A stretch of DNA of 64,000 bases from assembly GCA_023634235.1 (NCBI GenBank), contig JAMKCF010000079.1:315001-379000 (forward strand), written 5' to 3'. Origin of the DNA: Pisaster brevispinus. Its lineage: Eukaryota; Echinodermata; Asteroidea; Forcipulatida; Asteriidae. Shown piece after piece: positions 11,000-23,060 of this stretch. Numbering within the stretch: position 1 is the first letter of the stretch; each line of letters opens with the position of its first letter. The position numbers and the translations under genes were made by a program. The notes under the pieces were generated by a model. It searched no databases, was not told the origin of the DNA, and worked only from the letters and a program-made list of their open reading frames with translations.

Positions 11000-11403
11000 T
11001 ACTCTATTTAAAGTCTGTTAAAAATCTTTTTAAAAATCGATTAAATACCATACATGTTTTTCTGTATACTTTTTGTAAGTGTTGGGTGAAAGGATTCAGA
11101 TTTGGTCAAAATAGCAAGACACTAGATTTAATACTTGTTCATACTGAGTACTCAAACAGGTTTAAATTCCATACCATTTACATTGGAAACCTTTTCTTCT
11201 AAGCTGAACTACTTCTTGGGAGGTATGTTCTTAACATTTTTTCTTCATGTCTGCCCCACACCCCTGCATAATCTTGTAATTAGTTTCAAAATTTGTGAAT
11301 ACGTCACTCGTTTTGCTTGATATGAATTTTCGAGTTGTAAGGTTACTCGTGCTACCTGTTGTCAGTCTGCTGCCCCCTATGGCTATCTCTTGACAGTCCA
11401 TCT

Positions 11404-12483
11404 TTATGCCTGTGGTTCAGGCAAGGTGGTTCCCGATTTTTCCTCTAACTGGTAGTATGGAGGCGGAACTGCAGGGTGTTGGTTCCCACCTAAGGCAAGC
11501 TGGGGCGCCATGTTGGAGAGTGGAACATGGTAGGCCTGCAGCGGTGAAATGGCATAGCCCTGCATCTGTTGTGGATGTCCAGGCTGCTGAATGTAGGCTG
11601 AAGAGGGAAAAAGATGTTACGACTTATCTGTCATTTGAGTATTCAATAGAGGTGCAGATTCCTCTTCCTCTTTAGTGCAAGACTGTTAATGCGGAGGTCT
11701 CAGGTTCAAGTCCGGCTCTAGTCAAATTTTCTTTGTTCAACCCAAAAACTATTGAAAACTTAACCAGTCAGTTTCATTTGTGGTTTATTGCTTGACTTGC
11801 AGCCTGAACACCAATTTGGTTGCCAGTGCTGAATATGCCAAAGGAGTTGAGATGGTTTCAGGAATGCTTAAGGAAGGCTTGATGAACTGTAGCCTTGATC
11901 AAGGCGCGTCAGCTGCATGGAATGATTAAAGTCGCATTTTGCACCGTTTGTGGGTATATGAGCTTGCATATACAGTACAATGTGAGTGACTATTTGTTGA
12001 CGCGCCTTGATCCTTTTGTTCAAGGCGGAGCTAACTACACTAATGTCCGTAATAACTTTATTCTTATTGGTTCTGGTTTGACTTTGTAACTTTTTGCTAC
12101 GACACCAATCACAGGATGTAGCTTACACTGTGTACATATGGTCATGTTCATCAACACAAGATGAGCACACACTCATGGAGGTCAAAGTTATGAGCCAGTG
12201 TGTGGCCATCATATAAAATGACCATGTGTACAATATTTGCCATATCCTGTGATTACACAAAATGTTTGCAAGTTTGCCTCTTTCAAGAAACTCTGAAGCC
12301 CAAGGGATGTCAATGGAAAATCCTGAAACCAGGAAAAAGCCTGAGAAATCACAGGCCTAGGTTCGGAATTCTTCTGCAACTCAACGGTTCGAGCTGACCC
12401 TGCTGCATTGGCATGGCCTGGTCGTATGGTTGAGGAGATGTCATGATAGTTACGTTGCCTTGGTTCAGAACATAGTGGTGAAC
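11404..12483 (-). CDS. Gln/Pro-rich protein, last two exons, unidentified
   Basis: I do not recognise this gene. Exon 12399-12483 (minus) has acceptor TGTGCAG and encodes VHHYVLNQGNVTIMTS, then QPYDQAMPMQQ. It can end at GG|GTCAGC. The next exon, 11404-11597, follows a TCTTCAG acceptor and encodes YIQQPGHPQQMQGYAISP, then QAYHVPLSNMAP and PAVPPPYYQ. It stops at TAA (11404-11406) after LPEPQA. With these bounds the two exons join in phase (85 nt, then 194 nt including the stop). The Gln/Pro/Tyr-rich composition resembles C-terminal tails of RNA-binding proteins such as the Boule/DAZ type. That is only a resemblance of composition. Unlike the other genes in this window, no lesion is visible. 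Upstream exons were not found. Confidence 0.5.
11672..11752 (+). mobile_element. tRNA-derived SINE, copy 4 (fragment)
   Basis: The plus strand carries a fragment with the 3' half of the tRNA-like head (GGTTCAAGTCC B box) and the TTTCTTTGTTCAACCC tail. It is the only copy of this family in plus orientation. Confidence 0.6.
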
Positions 12484-12649
12484 CTGCACAAAATGATAAA
12501 ACAAACGTCCTTGTCATTCAAAAATACAAGATGAAAATGACTGAACTAGTTATTCAATCATTCATTTTAACAGTATTTAATACAGGATTGTTAAGGCTTA
12601 AAAACATCATTGTTTTATTTAACTCTGAAATGAAGTCATATTCCACAAA

Positions 12650-13823
12650 CAGGCCTCGACAATTTTTTTTCTTCTTAATTGCCCGATCGGGCAGGCTCCG
12701 GTCGCAGACTGCTTGCCCGAACTTGCCCGGCAAAAAGAGACACATTGAGACATGCATTTTGAGGAATTTAAATCAGAAAATTAAGTGTCAACTCTCAACA
12801 TTGCCAGACCTCAACTTACATGTATGTATGTTTTTATTTTATTGGCAATGTAGGCTTACTATCGTAGAATAAATAAACATTTTGTTTTGTACTTGCGTTC
12901 GTTTCGTACAATGTTAACTCCGTCATCGGTATGCACGCACCACTCACACAGAACCAGCGCGCTGATGACATGGACATTGCTTGCTTGCACTGTGTGTACA
13001 CGTGATGCCGAGTACCCGCGATGTATTTCTTCCTAGCGTTTACTGACTGCCTGGTAAAGTGTTCACCGTCACCAGCGACGTATTAAATACCGGCGATGAA
13101 CTAAAAATCTGTGCAAATCTTCAGCACACTTTTACGTGGAATATTTCACTAAATTTTGGAAACGAAAGGCATGTGGGTAAACATTATTTGTCTATGAGTA
13201 CAAGATTGTTTCCTTGGCTCCCCTCGTTTGTACATACAAGTATCAGTTAAGATGGCACAACACGACATCCATGCACAACAATAAATACAATCGACCGATC
13301 GCGCAAAACCATTCTTGCACGATCGGTCAATCGCGCAAAACCATTCCAGCACGGTCAATCAATCGCGCAAAACCATACCAGCACGATTGGTCGATCGCGC
13401 AACATCAATCCTGCACAATCGATCGATCATGCAAAAAATATTCGTAGCGCGATCAATCAATGTTCGTTGCGCGATGGACCGATTGCTGCGCGATCAATAG
13501 ATCTTTCAATAGCACAGCATGATTGGTCGATAGTGCAGCGCTATCGTATAGGACGTTGATCGTGAAGATTGACCGATCGCGCCAAACATATACACGTCAA
13601 CTTCAGTGGATTTTTTAATGCTTAGATTTTGTTAATGCTTGGAACACTTTGTAGGAAATCACCAGTGGAATAAAACGGTATTTTATTTTATTAATTAATA
13701 TATAACTCATTAGTTTTTCAATAAGAGCACTTGCCCGATCGAGCAGAGCGATCAGGCGTCCAGGTTGCCCGACAAAGTTTTACCGTGTCCCGGGCAATCG
13801 GACAGGCGATTTGTCGAGGCCTG
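12650..13823. mobile_element. hAT-like non-autonomous DNA transposon, 1174 bp
   Basis: The element begins CAGGCCTCGACAAT and ends with its inverse (ATTTGTCGAGGCCTG). It is flanked on both sides by the exact 7-mer CCACAAA (12643-12649 and 13824-13830), consistent with a target-site duplication. If the true length is 8 bp, as hAT elements make, one base has changed. Sub-terminal sequence is rich in GCCCGATCGGGC-like and CCGGGCAAT-like palindromes on both ends. No transposase frame is visible, so it is non-autonomous. A GATC-rich minisatellite (13275-13590) fills much of its right half. Confidence 0.75.
13275..13590. repeat. GATCG-rich minisatellite inside the hAT-like element
   Basis: A degenerate unit of roughly 30-31 bp combines CGATCGCGCAAAACCAT with CCAGCACGATCGGT and recurs about ten times. 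It becomes more diverged to the right (GCGCGATCAATCAATG and similar). CGATCG is self-complementary, so each unit offers a small palindrome. The enclosing TIRs carry the same GATCGGGC flavour, so the array may have grown from the element's own sub-terminal sequence. Confidence 0.7.
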
Positions 13824-13918
13824 CCACAAAACTGTAACTAAAAACCTAAAATTAGTGACAATTAGTTGACATGTTCACATGCTGAAATTTGTGCCTGAAA
13901 TTAGTGTCATATTTTATG

Positions 13919-14032
13919 GCACATCAAGATTAAAACTGTATTACTATGGACTGTGCAAGTCTTGCGCGTATATGGCACATCAAGATTAAAACTGTATTTA
14001 CTATGGACTGTGCAAGTCTCATGCGTATACGA
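13919..14032. repeat. 57-bp tandem duplication
   Basis: Two near-identical copies of GGCACATCAAGATTAAAACT ... GGACTGTGCAAGTCT lie head to tail. They differ by a one-base length change in TATTACTA/TATTTACTA and by the last few bases. This looks like a recent local duplication. Confidence 0.8.
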
Positions 14033-14419
14033 ACATTGGGACCTGTTTAATGTTTTAAGTTTGTTTTATGCATTAAGGCAATGTACGTTGGACCAAAGCA
14101 GTCCCAAAAATGTTTGAAAATACGCCAGACTTGCAGGGTCTATTAACCAATTCAAGTCGGATGACATGTACATTGGCCAAATCTTTCCCATCTGGCATAT
14201 GGTGGTAGGTTTATTTGACCCGGAAAAATGTCGGAGCGCTCTGAAGTTAATATCCACCAGAACATTCCGTGCTTGTAAATTCCCTTTTTTCAGGGGTTAT
14301 TGTCAAAAATTCATGGGACTGCTTAATGGGTAATCCGCTTTTACAACCCATTAAAACCATGCACTTCATTGAGCACCAGATGCGCAGAATTCTTTGGTAA
14401 AGGAGTTAAAAAAATAAGA

Positions 14420-17400
14420 CCAAGACTTGTGTACATAAAATGTCAACAATTTTGGAACCAAATTTTGAAATTTTGACCATGCTGGTATGGTCGATTTTTG
14501 TTGGTTCTTTAGACCCAAAACTAAACTCACCAAATTCTGGTATATCTCAAACTATGCATTGTTTTTCCAGTTGGCACCAGATAACTGTGGCAAAAAAATG
14601 GCAAAAAACATTTCGAACCAAAATCTTCAAATTTTGACCATGCAGCTATGGTCGATTTTTCTTGGTTTTTCGGACCCATAACTAAACTTACAAAATTCCT
14701 GATACATCTCAAACTATGAATCATTTTTCCAGTCTGCACAAGTAAACTGTCTTCAGGAGTCCGTTCTATATCATTTAAAACCATACAATTGCCCCCAAAA
14801 ATTTGACCCAAATCTTGAAATTTTGACCATGCCGGCATGGTAGATTTTTTTGTTTTTCGGTCCCATAACTAAACTCACAAAATTCCTGATACATCTCATA
14901 CTATGAATTATTTTTACAACCTGCACCAGTAAACTATCTTCAGGAATCCGTGCTCTATCATTTGAAACCATAAAATTGAATAAAAATAAATTGACCCAAA
15001 ATCTTGAAATTTTGACCATACCGACATGGTCGATTTTTTTATTTTTCGGACCCATAACTAAACTCACAAAATTCTCAATATCTGAAAAAATATGCATCAT
15101 TTTAATAGTCTGCACCAGTAAACTGTCTTCAGGAGTCTGTTCTGTATCATATGAAACCATAACACTGCCCAAAAATGTTCAAAAAAAATCTTAAAATTTT
15201 GACCATGCAGCTATGGTCGTTTATTTATTTTTTCTTCGGATGCAAAACTAAACTCACAAAACTCCTGATACATCTGAAACTATGATTTATTTTTTACAAT
15301 CTGCACCAGTAAACTGTCTTCAGGAGTCTGTTCTGTATCATTTAAAACCATAAAATTGCCAAAACAAATTTGACCCAAATCTTGAAATTTTGACCATGCC
15401 GGCATGGTTGATTTTTTTGTTTTTCGGACCCATAACTAAACTCACAAAATTCTCAATATCTGACAAACTATGCATCATTTTTATAGTCTGCACCAGTAAA
15501 CTGTCTTCAGGAGTCCAAGCTGTATCATTTGAAACTATAAAAATGCCAAAACATTTTTGACCCAACAGCTTGAAATTTTGACCATGCTGGCATGGTCTTT
15601 TGTTTTGGTTTTTCGGACCCATAACTGAACTAAACTTTCAGGAGTCCGTTCTGTATCATTTGAAACCATAAAATTGGCAAAAAAAATTCAACCCAAATCT
15701 TGAAATATTGACTATGCCGGCATGGTCAATTTTGGGTTTTTCGGACCAATAACTAAACTCAACAAAATTCACAACATCTGACAAACTATGCATCATTTTT
15801 ATAGTCAGCACCGGTAAACTGTCTTCAGGAGTCCGAGCTGTATCATTTGAAAGTAAAAAATGCCAAAACATTTTTGACCAAAAAGCTTGAAATTTTGACC
15901 ATGCCGGCATGGTCATTTTTGGGGGGTTTTCGGACCCATAACTAAACTAAACTTTCAGGAGTCCATTCTGTATCATTTGAAACCATAAAATTGCCCCCCA
16001 AAAATTGACCCAAATCTTGAAATTTTGACCATGCTGGCATGCTCGATTTTTTGTTTTTTGGACCCATAACTAAACTCACAAAATTCTCAATATCTGAAAA
16101 TCTATGCATCATTTTAATAGTCTGCACCAGTAAACTGTCTTCAGGAGTCAATGCTCTATCATTTGAAACCATAAAATTGCCAAAAGATTTTTGACCCCAA
16201 ATCTTGAAATTTTGACCACGCCGGCATGGTCGATTTTTTGGTTTTTCGGACCCATAACTAAATTCACAAAATTCTCAATATCTGACAAACTATGCATTAT
16301 TGTTACAGTTTGCACCAGTAAACTGTTTTGAGGAGTCCGTGCTCTATCATTTGAAACCATAAAATTTCAAAAAGAATTTTGACCCAAAATCTTGAAATTT
16401 TGACCATGCCGGCATGGTAGATTTTTTTGTTTTTCGAACCCATAACTAAACTCACAAAATTCTCAATATCTCACAAACTATGCATCATTTTCATAGTCTG
16501 CACCAGTAAACTGTTTTCAGGAGTCAGTGCTCTATCATTTGAAACCATAAAAATGCAAAAAAGAATTGGCCCCAAATCTTGAAATTTTTACCATGCCGGC
16601 ATGGTAATTTTTTTTGGTTTCTCGGAACAATAACTAAACTTTAAAAATTCCTGTTAAATCTCAAACTTTAAAGTATTTTTCCAGTCTGCACCAGTAAACT
16701 GTCTTCAGGAGTCGGTTCTATATCATTAAAAACCATAAATTTTCCAAAACAAATTTGACCCAAATTTTGACCATGTCGGCATGGTCGATTTTTTTGTTTT
16801 TCGGACCCAAAACTAAACTCATAAAATTTTCAATATGTGAAAATCTATGCATCATTTTTATAGTCTGCACCAGTAAACTGTCTTCTGGAGTCCGTTCTTT
16901 ATCATTCAAAAAAATAAAATTGCCCCCAAAAAATTTACCCGAATCTTGAAATTTTTAACATGCCGGCATGGTCGATTTTTTGCTTTTCTGACCCAAAACT
17001 AAACTCACAAAATTCTCAATATGTGAAAATCTATGCATCATTTTTATAGTCTGCACCAGTAAACTGTCTTCTGGAGTCCGTGCTCTATCATTTGAAACCA
17101 TAAAATTTCAAAAAGAATTTTGACCCAAAATCTTGATACTTTAACCATGCCGGCATGGTCGATTTTTTTGTTATTCGGACCCAAAACTAAACTCACAAAA
17201 TTCTCAATATGTGAAAATCTATGCATCATTTTTATAGTCTGCACCAGTAAACTGTCTTCTGGAGTCCGTGCTCTATCATTTGAAACCATAAAATTTCAAA
17301 AAGAATTTTGACCCAAAATCTTGATACTTTAACCATGCCGGCATGGTCGATTTTTTTGTTATTCGGACCCAAAACTAAACTCACAAAATTCTCAATATGT

Positions 17401-17645
17401 GAAAATCTATGCATCATTTTTATAGTCTGCACCAGTAAACTGTCTTCAGGAGTCCGTTCTTTATCATTCAAAACAATAAAATTGCCCCCAAAAAATTTAC
17501 CCAAATCTTGAAATTTAGACCATGCCAGTATTGTCGTTATTTTGTTGTTCTTCGAACCCAAAACTTAACTCAAAAAATTCCCGATACATCTCATTCTATG
17601 AAGTATTTTTTCAGTCTACACCAGTAAACTGTGTTCAGGAAAAAA
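14420..17645. repeat. About 185-bp satellite array, about 18 units, palindromic core
   Basis: Units recur at roughly 185-bp spacing. Their cores lie near 14475, 14637, 14826, 15012, 15202, 15389, 15575, 15711, 15898, 16028, 16213, 16402, 16590, 16770, 16962, 17145, 17333 and 17520, with some shortened units. Consensus words are AATCTTGAAATTTTGACC, GACCATGCCGGCATGGTC, TTTTTCGGACCCATAACTAA, CTGCACCAGTAAACTGTCTT and GAAACCATAAAATTG. The core is a perfect 18-bp palindrome in many units. Variants keep GACCAT and ATGGTC more often than the centre. Frames of up to 133 codons on the minus strand are shadows of the repeat. Two inverted units lie at 22715-23060. Confidence 0.9.
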
Positions 17646-17649
17646 ATCT

Positions 17650-18345
17650 TGACAAAACCTGTTCCGACAGTAAGTCGGAACAGCTAAAAGGGGGCCTAAT
17701 AATAAAGTAAAAAATCCTACTGAAAACAAAGGTGGTTTCAGCGGATGGCTGAAACCCCCAATAATAATAATAATAATTTGCAAGGCTAATAATCCTTACT
17801 CACAGCTGACAATGTGGTTGAGCTACAGACATGTAAAGGTGCCTTTGGCAGCCTACCACATTGACTCATGTATGACATAGGAGCACAGCCAGAGATCCAA
17901 AGTGTTTGATTTTTCCTGAGGGAAGAAGACTAGAGGGCCAGTAGATAACACTTCGCGGCATAAGTGAGAACACAGCCACAACTCTACTCACATATGGCCT
18001 TAGGCAGGAATCAAACCAGGGTCACAGTGGTGAGAGGTGAGTGCTTCATGCACAGGCCTCCCATGCCATCCAAAGTCATACATATTAAATCAATACGCAA
18101 GTTGGAACACGGGGCTCTTTCAATTCTCACAAAATTTGGGGATGCAAAAGCAAAGGCCCTTAGTTCTGGCAACAAGTACATTCAGGACCCCTTGGAAAGA
18201 CAACTGTAGTGATATTTGGAATGAGTATAGACACACTAGTTCATTTGGGGTCAATTGGAGCAAATCCATTAAAGATCAACTTGAACAAAATTCACATTGT
18301 TGTTCTGTTGTTCTGGAAAGATAAAACAAAAGATTATATTTTTAC
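17650..18345. other. Repeat-derived spacer with an ATA/AAT microsatellite
   Basis: After the satellite there is an (AAT)n run at 17760-17776. Next comes a tRNA-SINE-like remnant near 17985-18060 (CATATGGCCTTAGGCAGGAATCAAACC), whose words recur at 26515-26560. The rest, to 18345, shows no gene or other feature I can name. Confidence 0.4.
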
Positions 18346-20266
18346 CTGCTTCCTGATTAAGCCAGCCATGAACTTCTTGATGGGTTTGATGAACTGAGCC
18401 TCCGATACGAGAGCTGTCTGGACATCTGTTCTGTCATCTTGACATCCTGAAGGGGAAAAAGACCTCTTGAAAATATAAATCTTTCTAGCTTCCAACCAAC
18501 AATCTGGCTGAGCATCAATGTCAACTTTTAAGCTTATTGCAGATGCGAAGCTGCCAATATTTGCATGTTGCAATCAGTGAGATTTTGTACAAGAATCAAA
18601 GAGATATTTGGAATTACATTCAACATAATAGGGACAAAGTTTTTTATGATCAGGGAGAATTTCAAAATTGTTCATCACAACATAGAAAGATTGGTTTATT
18701 TTCAGGGAACTTCCTGCAGAGTCATGGAGAGTCGACAGCTTTAAAGATGCTCAGGAACAGATTTTATGGTGTCACTTTACCACAAATTTGTGCCCTTACA
18801 GTGCACTGTAAAATGCTTATTTCTTTTGGTTGCAAGCACAAAAATCTATCGAGAGGAGTGCCATTAGCCCTTTTTAGATATGGCAGTCACTTTACGAGGA
18901 GAGGACCAGGTTGCCCTCAAACCAGTTGGGTCAACAACTTGACACAGTGGAGTGATCTTTCAGTTGCTGAACTAAAAGGGCGCTGGGCTGCGCAGAATTG
19001 AAATAAGAGCTATTTCACAGAAGTGGGCGCCTACAGGCCAGACAACAACTCTTGGCAGTGTGATGTGATGAGAGACAAAGGATGAACCCTGTAAACATTC
19101 TCTACTGACCCCTTGCACCAATGTCACCTGCAGCTACTGTCTGCCATGCTCACCATTTTGGAAGTCAAAATGCACGTCCAAATTGTAGTAAGTGTGCCTT
19201 AAATGCACACTACACTGTATAACACACAGGGACTCCCAAAATGGCACAAGCAAGATGATTATTATGATGACGTCTGGTGAATTGGGTCAATTTGACTGTC
19301 TGTAAAATACCACTAAAAACTAAGGGTGACAGAGAGGGCTACGGACAAAATAATGATAGGAGTAACAATGAAAGACAGGGTGACAAATGAGGACTTAAGA
19401 ATGAAATCAAGAGTGCAGAATATTATTAAGACCATTAAATAAAAGAAGTGGAGAGGGGCAGGTCACCAAGCAAGAAGGTATGACAACAGCTGGACATGCT
19501 AAACAACCAAATGGACTCCAGAAACCAAACCTGAAAAAGAGGGGGATAAAAACAGAAGATGGAGGGATGAACTAGAAACATGTAAGGGCATCGCAAGGCA
19601 ACAGACGCTCAGGATAGAGTGACATGGAGAATTGGTGAAGAGGCTTTCCTCCTGCAGTGAAATAGGCTAGAAAGAAAGAAAGAAGAGAAAACACCACTGT
19701 GTAGCTCAAGAGTAGCTAAAAAAATTTCTTTTGTTGGTGTGTTTTTGTTTTGTTGGTGTGTTTTTATTGAAGAAGGGGGGGGGGCTGAATTGCTGGAAGT
19801 CAAATTGCTGTGATGAAGAAGCAATGTTTTTTATCAACCAATATTCTTGAAACTCTGAATTTTGTTTCTGGTAACCGAACGGTTCAAAAACGGTTACACA
19901 TTTACAAAAGTAACTGTAAACACACAGACTTAATTGCGTGGTTGCAGGCCTCCTTTTTAGGAAGGGGTTTTCCACTTTTTAATAAAGTTCTTTACATTCA
20001 AATCTTTACCTGCAAGCTTTTAGGTTCTTGGATCACGTCCACTTTCCACCACTGTGTCGGCACTACCAACTGCTCCATCTTGAGTATAAACTCAGCAATG
20101 CTGGCCTCAACCTTGGCAAAGGGTGCGCTGATCAACGCCAGAAGGACCTGCCCCTGGGTGTTTGGTGTCTGACCTGTCTCTGCAGGGTCGGTGGTCGGTG
20201 GATTCGCAGGAGGGCGCTGTACTTGGTCCGCAGGTCATCTAAGATATTGGCCGAGACCAAATCACC
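18346..20266 (-). pseudogene. Two exons of an unidentified conserved-looking protein
   Basis: Exon 20010-20266 (minus) has a CCTCCCCCAG acceptor and a CAG|GTAAAG donor. It starts GDLVSANILDDLRTKYSALL. After about 60 nt the sensible frame switches to one encoding TPNTQGQVLLALISAPF, then KVEASIAEFILKMEQLVVP and QWWKVDVIQEP. Exon 18346-18446 follows a TTCAG acceptor, ends CAG|GTAAAA, and encodes TALVSEAQFIKPIKKFMAGL, then IRKQ. The mixed hydrophobic/charged pattern looks like a helical repeat or scaffold protein, but I cannot name the family. The frame switch inside the first exon is either a real frameshift or a mis-called acceptor. Confidence 0.4.
18537..19010 (+). mobile_element. Remnant of the 1.7-kb unit family plus a LINE-like tail
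   Basis: 18540-18780 aligns with part of the unit tandemly repeated at 49.6-57.2 kb (GCTGCCAATATTTGCATGTTGC, GGTTTATTTTCAGGGAACT, GGAGAGTCGACAGC). 18880-19005 encodes GCPQTSWVNNLTQWSDLSV, which resembles the basic/aromatic C-terminus of LINE reverse transcriptases. The open frame of 154 codons spans both pieces and is probably fortuitous. Confidence 0.4.
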
Positions 20267-20639
20267 CTGGGGGAGGTAAAGATTAGAATAGATTAGATTC
20301 AAACCTTGTTATCCCTCAAAGGAAATTAAAATGGCCTTGAAAAATAACAGTTTACATAAGCAATACAGCCGACAAGTAACAAAAGGGACAACAAGTACAA
20401 AAAATACTTTTACATGTTTAAACGCAAACATATATTTAGTACAACTTTTACATAAAGGATCAGAGTCAGCCACATGACAGCCCATCGCTCCAGCCACTCA
20501 TCGCACCATTTGATAGCTACCGGAACAAATCTTTGTTAAAAATGAGTACTTCTGTAGTTGGTTCGGAATTTCGCATGTGGTGGAATATCAGTATTTAAAT
20601 AACAATTGACAAACTACGAAAGAACCTAAATTCAAAATT

Positions 20640-20895
20640 TACAGTGTGGCGCTGGCCCGAGACCAGTGATATTTGAGCCGGCCAGTAAACTAATGACCAG
20701 ACAAGTCCAGTGTGGTCTTGTGTTTTAAAATTGAACAATAATACCTCATAATGGAGACTTATAAATGTAAAAAAAAAGTTGACTTCGAGTCTTGTGAATA
20801 TCTTTCAATTTTTGATGAGTAAACTCACAGATATGAATGAGGTAAATCTTTTCTTAGTGCTTCTTTAAATAAAAAGATGTTAAATGTGACCTGCT
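20640..20895. mobile_element. hAT-like family fragment
   Basis: Words GGCCAGTAAACTAATGACCAG and GACAAGTCCAG, followed by GTGGTCTTGTGTTTTAAAATTGAA, match the element at 9109-9520 and the repeated units of the 49.6-57.2 kb array. The right end is not clear. An A-rich stretch after CAATAAAGATG (21050-21070) lies just beyond. Confidence 0.5.
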
Positions 20896-21289
20896 CTGCA
20901 AAAAAGGCTATGCCTTTTCACGTAATGGGCTCGTCAATGTTGAAAGGGTGATAAATTTTTCATTGGTGTGATTTTTTTATTATCCCATTTTTGACATCGT
21001 TGATATCCACTCTTTTATAATTTGTAAGATTGAATGTCTATTTTGACCAATAAAGATGAAAAAAAAAAGTGTTTTGTGTACATTTTGTTGGTGGTTTGCG
21101 CGATCGGTGTCCGCGGATTCAGTGGAAAGTCGCATCACTTTCAACATCTGGCAGCACATTATTTGGAACCCCCCTATTATAAATTTAGTATCATCTGAAA
21201 GCTGAGGACTTTGCCTCTCTGTATGTAGACATAGAAAAGGTTAAAGGTCAAATGCAAAAGTATACAAAGGGCGCTTGTTACTAGGAGCG

Positions 21290-21470
21290 TGGATCTTTTC
21301 GGTCACGTGTATACAGTGTAGTGCAACGATTGGTCAATGGGCGCACGGTCGGGCGCGCGCATGCGCCGTGAATGGGATTGGTTGTTTATTCATTGTCAGG
21401 TGACTGCCACGTGACTGTTTATAGAGTGCGTGCAACGCGAAAACACAGCACAATACCTTTCAATTCTGTC
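21290..21470 (+). promoter_or_regulatory. GC-rich promoter-like segment
   Basis: The segment combines two CACGTG E-boxes (about 21303 and 21410), inverted CCAAT boxes (ATTGG at about 21331 and 21378), a GCGCGCGCATGCGC stretch (NRF1-like, 21352-21366) and a TATA-like TTTATAGAG at about 21419. It lies about 125-305 bp upstream of a short plus-strand reading frame. This base composition is unlike the AT-rich surroundings. Function is inferred from motif density only. Confidence 0.35.
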
Positions 21471-21594
21471 CAACTCAACTGACTTGTCTTGCTCCGAGCG
21501 TAAATATTTTTATAATTATTTACTATTTTAGCCAACATATTTTGTTTTAAGCAACAGGTTTTCTATATTGTTTCGTTTAATTATTTGCTTCAGT

Positions 21595-21804
21595 ATGGGT
21601 TCGAAGGATCAGTGTCTGGCTGAAGCTTTGAATGATCTCCGTGAAGAGAGAGACACGATTGGTTTCTTGGAACAGAAGATTACTTTGTTAACTTCCGATG
21701 TGAAAATGACGGTGTTGAATCAGAAACCGATTCGGAATCTGATTCCACATCGCCATTTTCAGCAGGAGATAACAAAAAGATCGACACTGACAGCAAAATG
21801 TTAA
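21595..21804 (+). CDS. Small open frame below the promoter-like segment
   Basis: From the ATG at 21595 the frame runs MGSKDQCLAEALNDLREERD, then a coiled-coil-like stretch (TIGFLEQKITLLTSDVKM), and stops at 21804, giving 69 codons. An upstream in-frame ATG at 21568 is possible. The charged heptad-like start resembles N-termini of retroelement gag or small coiled-coil proteins, but no family is recognised. It could be a first exon, a small gene, or the beginning of a degraded retroelement whose promoter is the GC-rich block upstream. Confidence 0.3.
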   Translation: MGSKDQCLAEALNDLREERDTIGFLEQKITLLTSDVKMTVLNQKPIRNLIPHRHFQQEITKRSTLTAKC

Positions 21805-22714
21805 CCCAAAGATTATTTCAAAATTGATTAAATAACTTTAGTTTGATCTTAGAAGGTAAAACATGTTGACTGTGCTAGATTTAATAGAAGGAAAAATTAA
21901 ATTTGTAAACTTTTTTTCTTTTTTTAAACTTTAAATTTGTAGCCCGAAAGTAGTTTTAATCCTGAAAAGCGAGCTGATTTAAGAGTTTTGTTAAACAACT
22001 CACACTGATAATTGTTAAAATACAAATGTGAAATACATTTTTTTCATTTTGTTTTCCAAAAAGCTCTTGTTTTCACACACAAAATACATATTTGAAATCA
22101 TAAGGTTTATATAGCCAGTGTTCATTTGTTTAACTTGAAGAAAAAGCTAAATTCACCAAAAAAGGTTTAAACTCTTCAAAATAATTCTCAAGTGTGTGTT
22201 TGCTATTTTAAAATTTGCAAAAAAATGATAAGAAATAGCACAGTATGCAAATTAATTTTTAAAAATAGGGATATACTGCATTAAATGAAATGCAAAATAT
22301 GTTGTACTTGAAAAGTCATAACAAACACTTGGTGAAATTTTCAGACGAATAGTCTAACGGGAACGTACTCGTTGCTAGGGACTTTCACAAGAACTTGGTA
22401 TTAAAATACTTTAAAATACACTGTAAAGTTTAAAAGGCTGTTTCTCCATAACCTATTTTGACAAAAATGGCAAGTATTTGTAAGCAAATTAGAGTATATT
22501 TCTGGATTGCGAAATGCTACAGACTTCTAAAATACACCAAATTAAAGCTGAGAGAAAGACCTTTCTATCCCTGTATCTAACCCCAAAATGATTTGTTGAG
22601 ACCATAAGGGCCATTTTTGCAAAGCCAGTCACAAATAGTGTATGGTCTTTTCTCATTTTGATCTTTTTCTGCACACTGGGTAAAGGTGCTTAAGTTTAAG
22701 ATATATTGAGAAAT

Positions 22715-23060
22715 TTGTGGGTTTTATTTTTTGGTCTGAAAAACCAACAAAATCGACCATGCCGGCACGGTCAAAATTTCATAATTTTTTGGCAATTTTA
22801 TGGTTTCAAATAATACAGAACAGACTACTGAAGGCAGTTTAATTGAGCGGACTGGGTAAATTAGCAATAGTTTGAGATAAATTGAGAAATTTGTGAGTTT
22901 TATTTTTTGGTCTGAAAAACCAACAAAATCGACCATGCCGTCATGGTCAAAATTGGGTCAAAAATGTGGCAGAATTATGGTTTCAAATGATACTGAACAG
23001 ACTACTGGAAAAAGTTTACTCATGGAGACTGGATAAATTAGCCATAGTTTTAGATGTATT
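22715..23060. repeat. Two inverted units of the 185-bp satellite
   Basis: Two adjacent units occur in reverse orientation to the main array: CGACCATGCCGGCACGGTC near 22754 and CGACCATGCCGTCATGGTC near 22930, with TTATGGTTTCAAAT and GGTCTGAAAAACC in the expected places. They are more diverged than most of the main array, so they are probably older. Confidence 0.8.

Noticed and set aside
14527..17561. Open frames of 60-133 codons on both strands in the satellite
   Set aside because: They repeat with the 185-bp period, which is not a multiple of three, and simply reflect a lack of stops in part of the unit.
14420..17645. CRISPR array
   Set aside because: The repeats are long and diverged, there are no unique spacers of uniform size, and the surroundings are eukaryotic.
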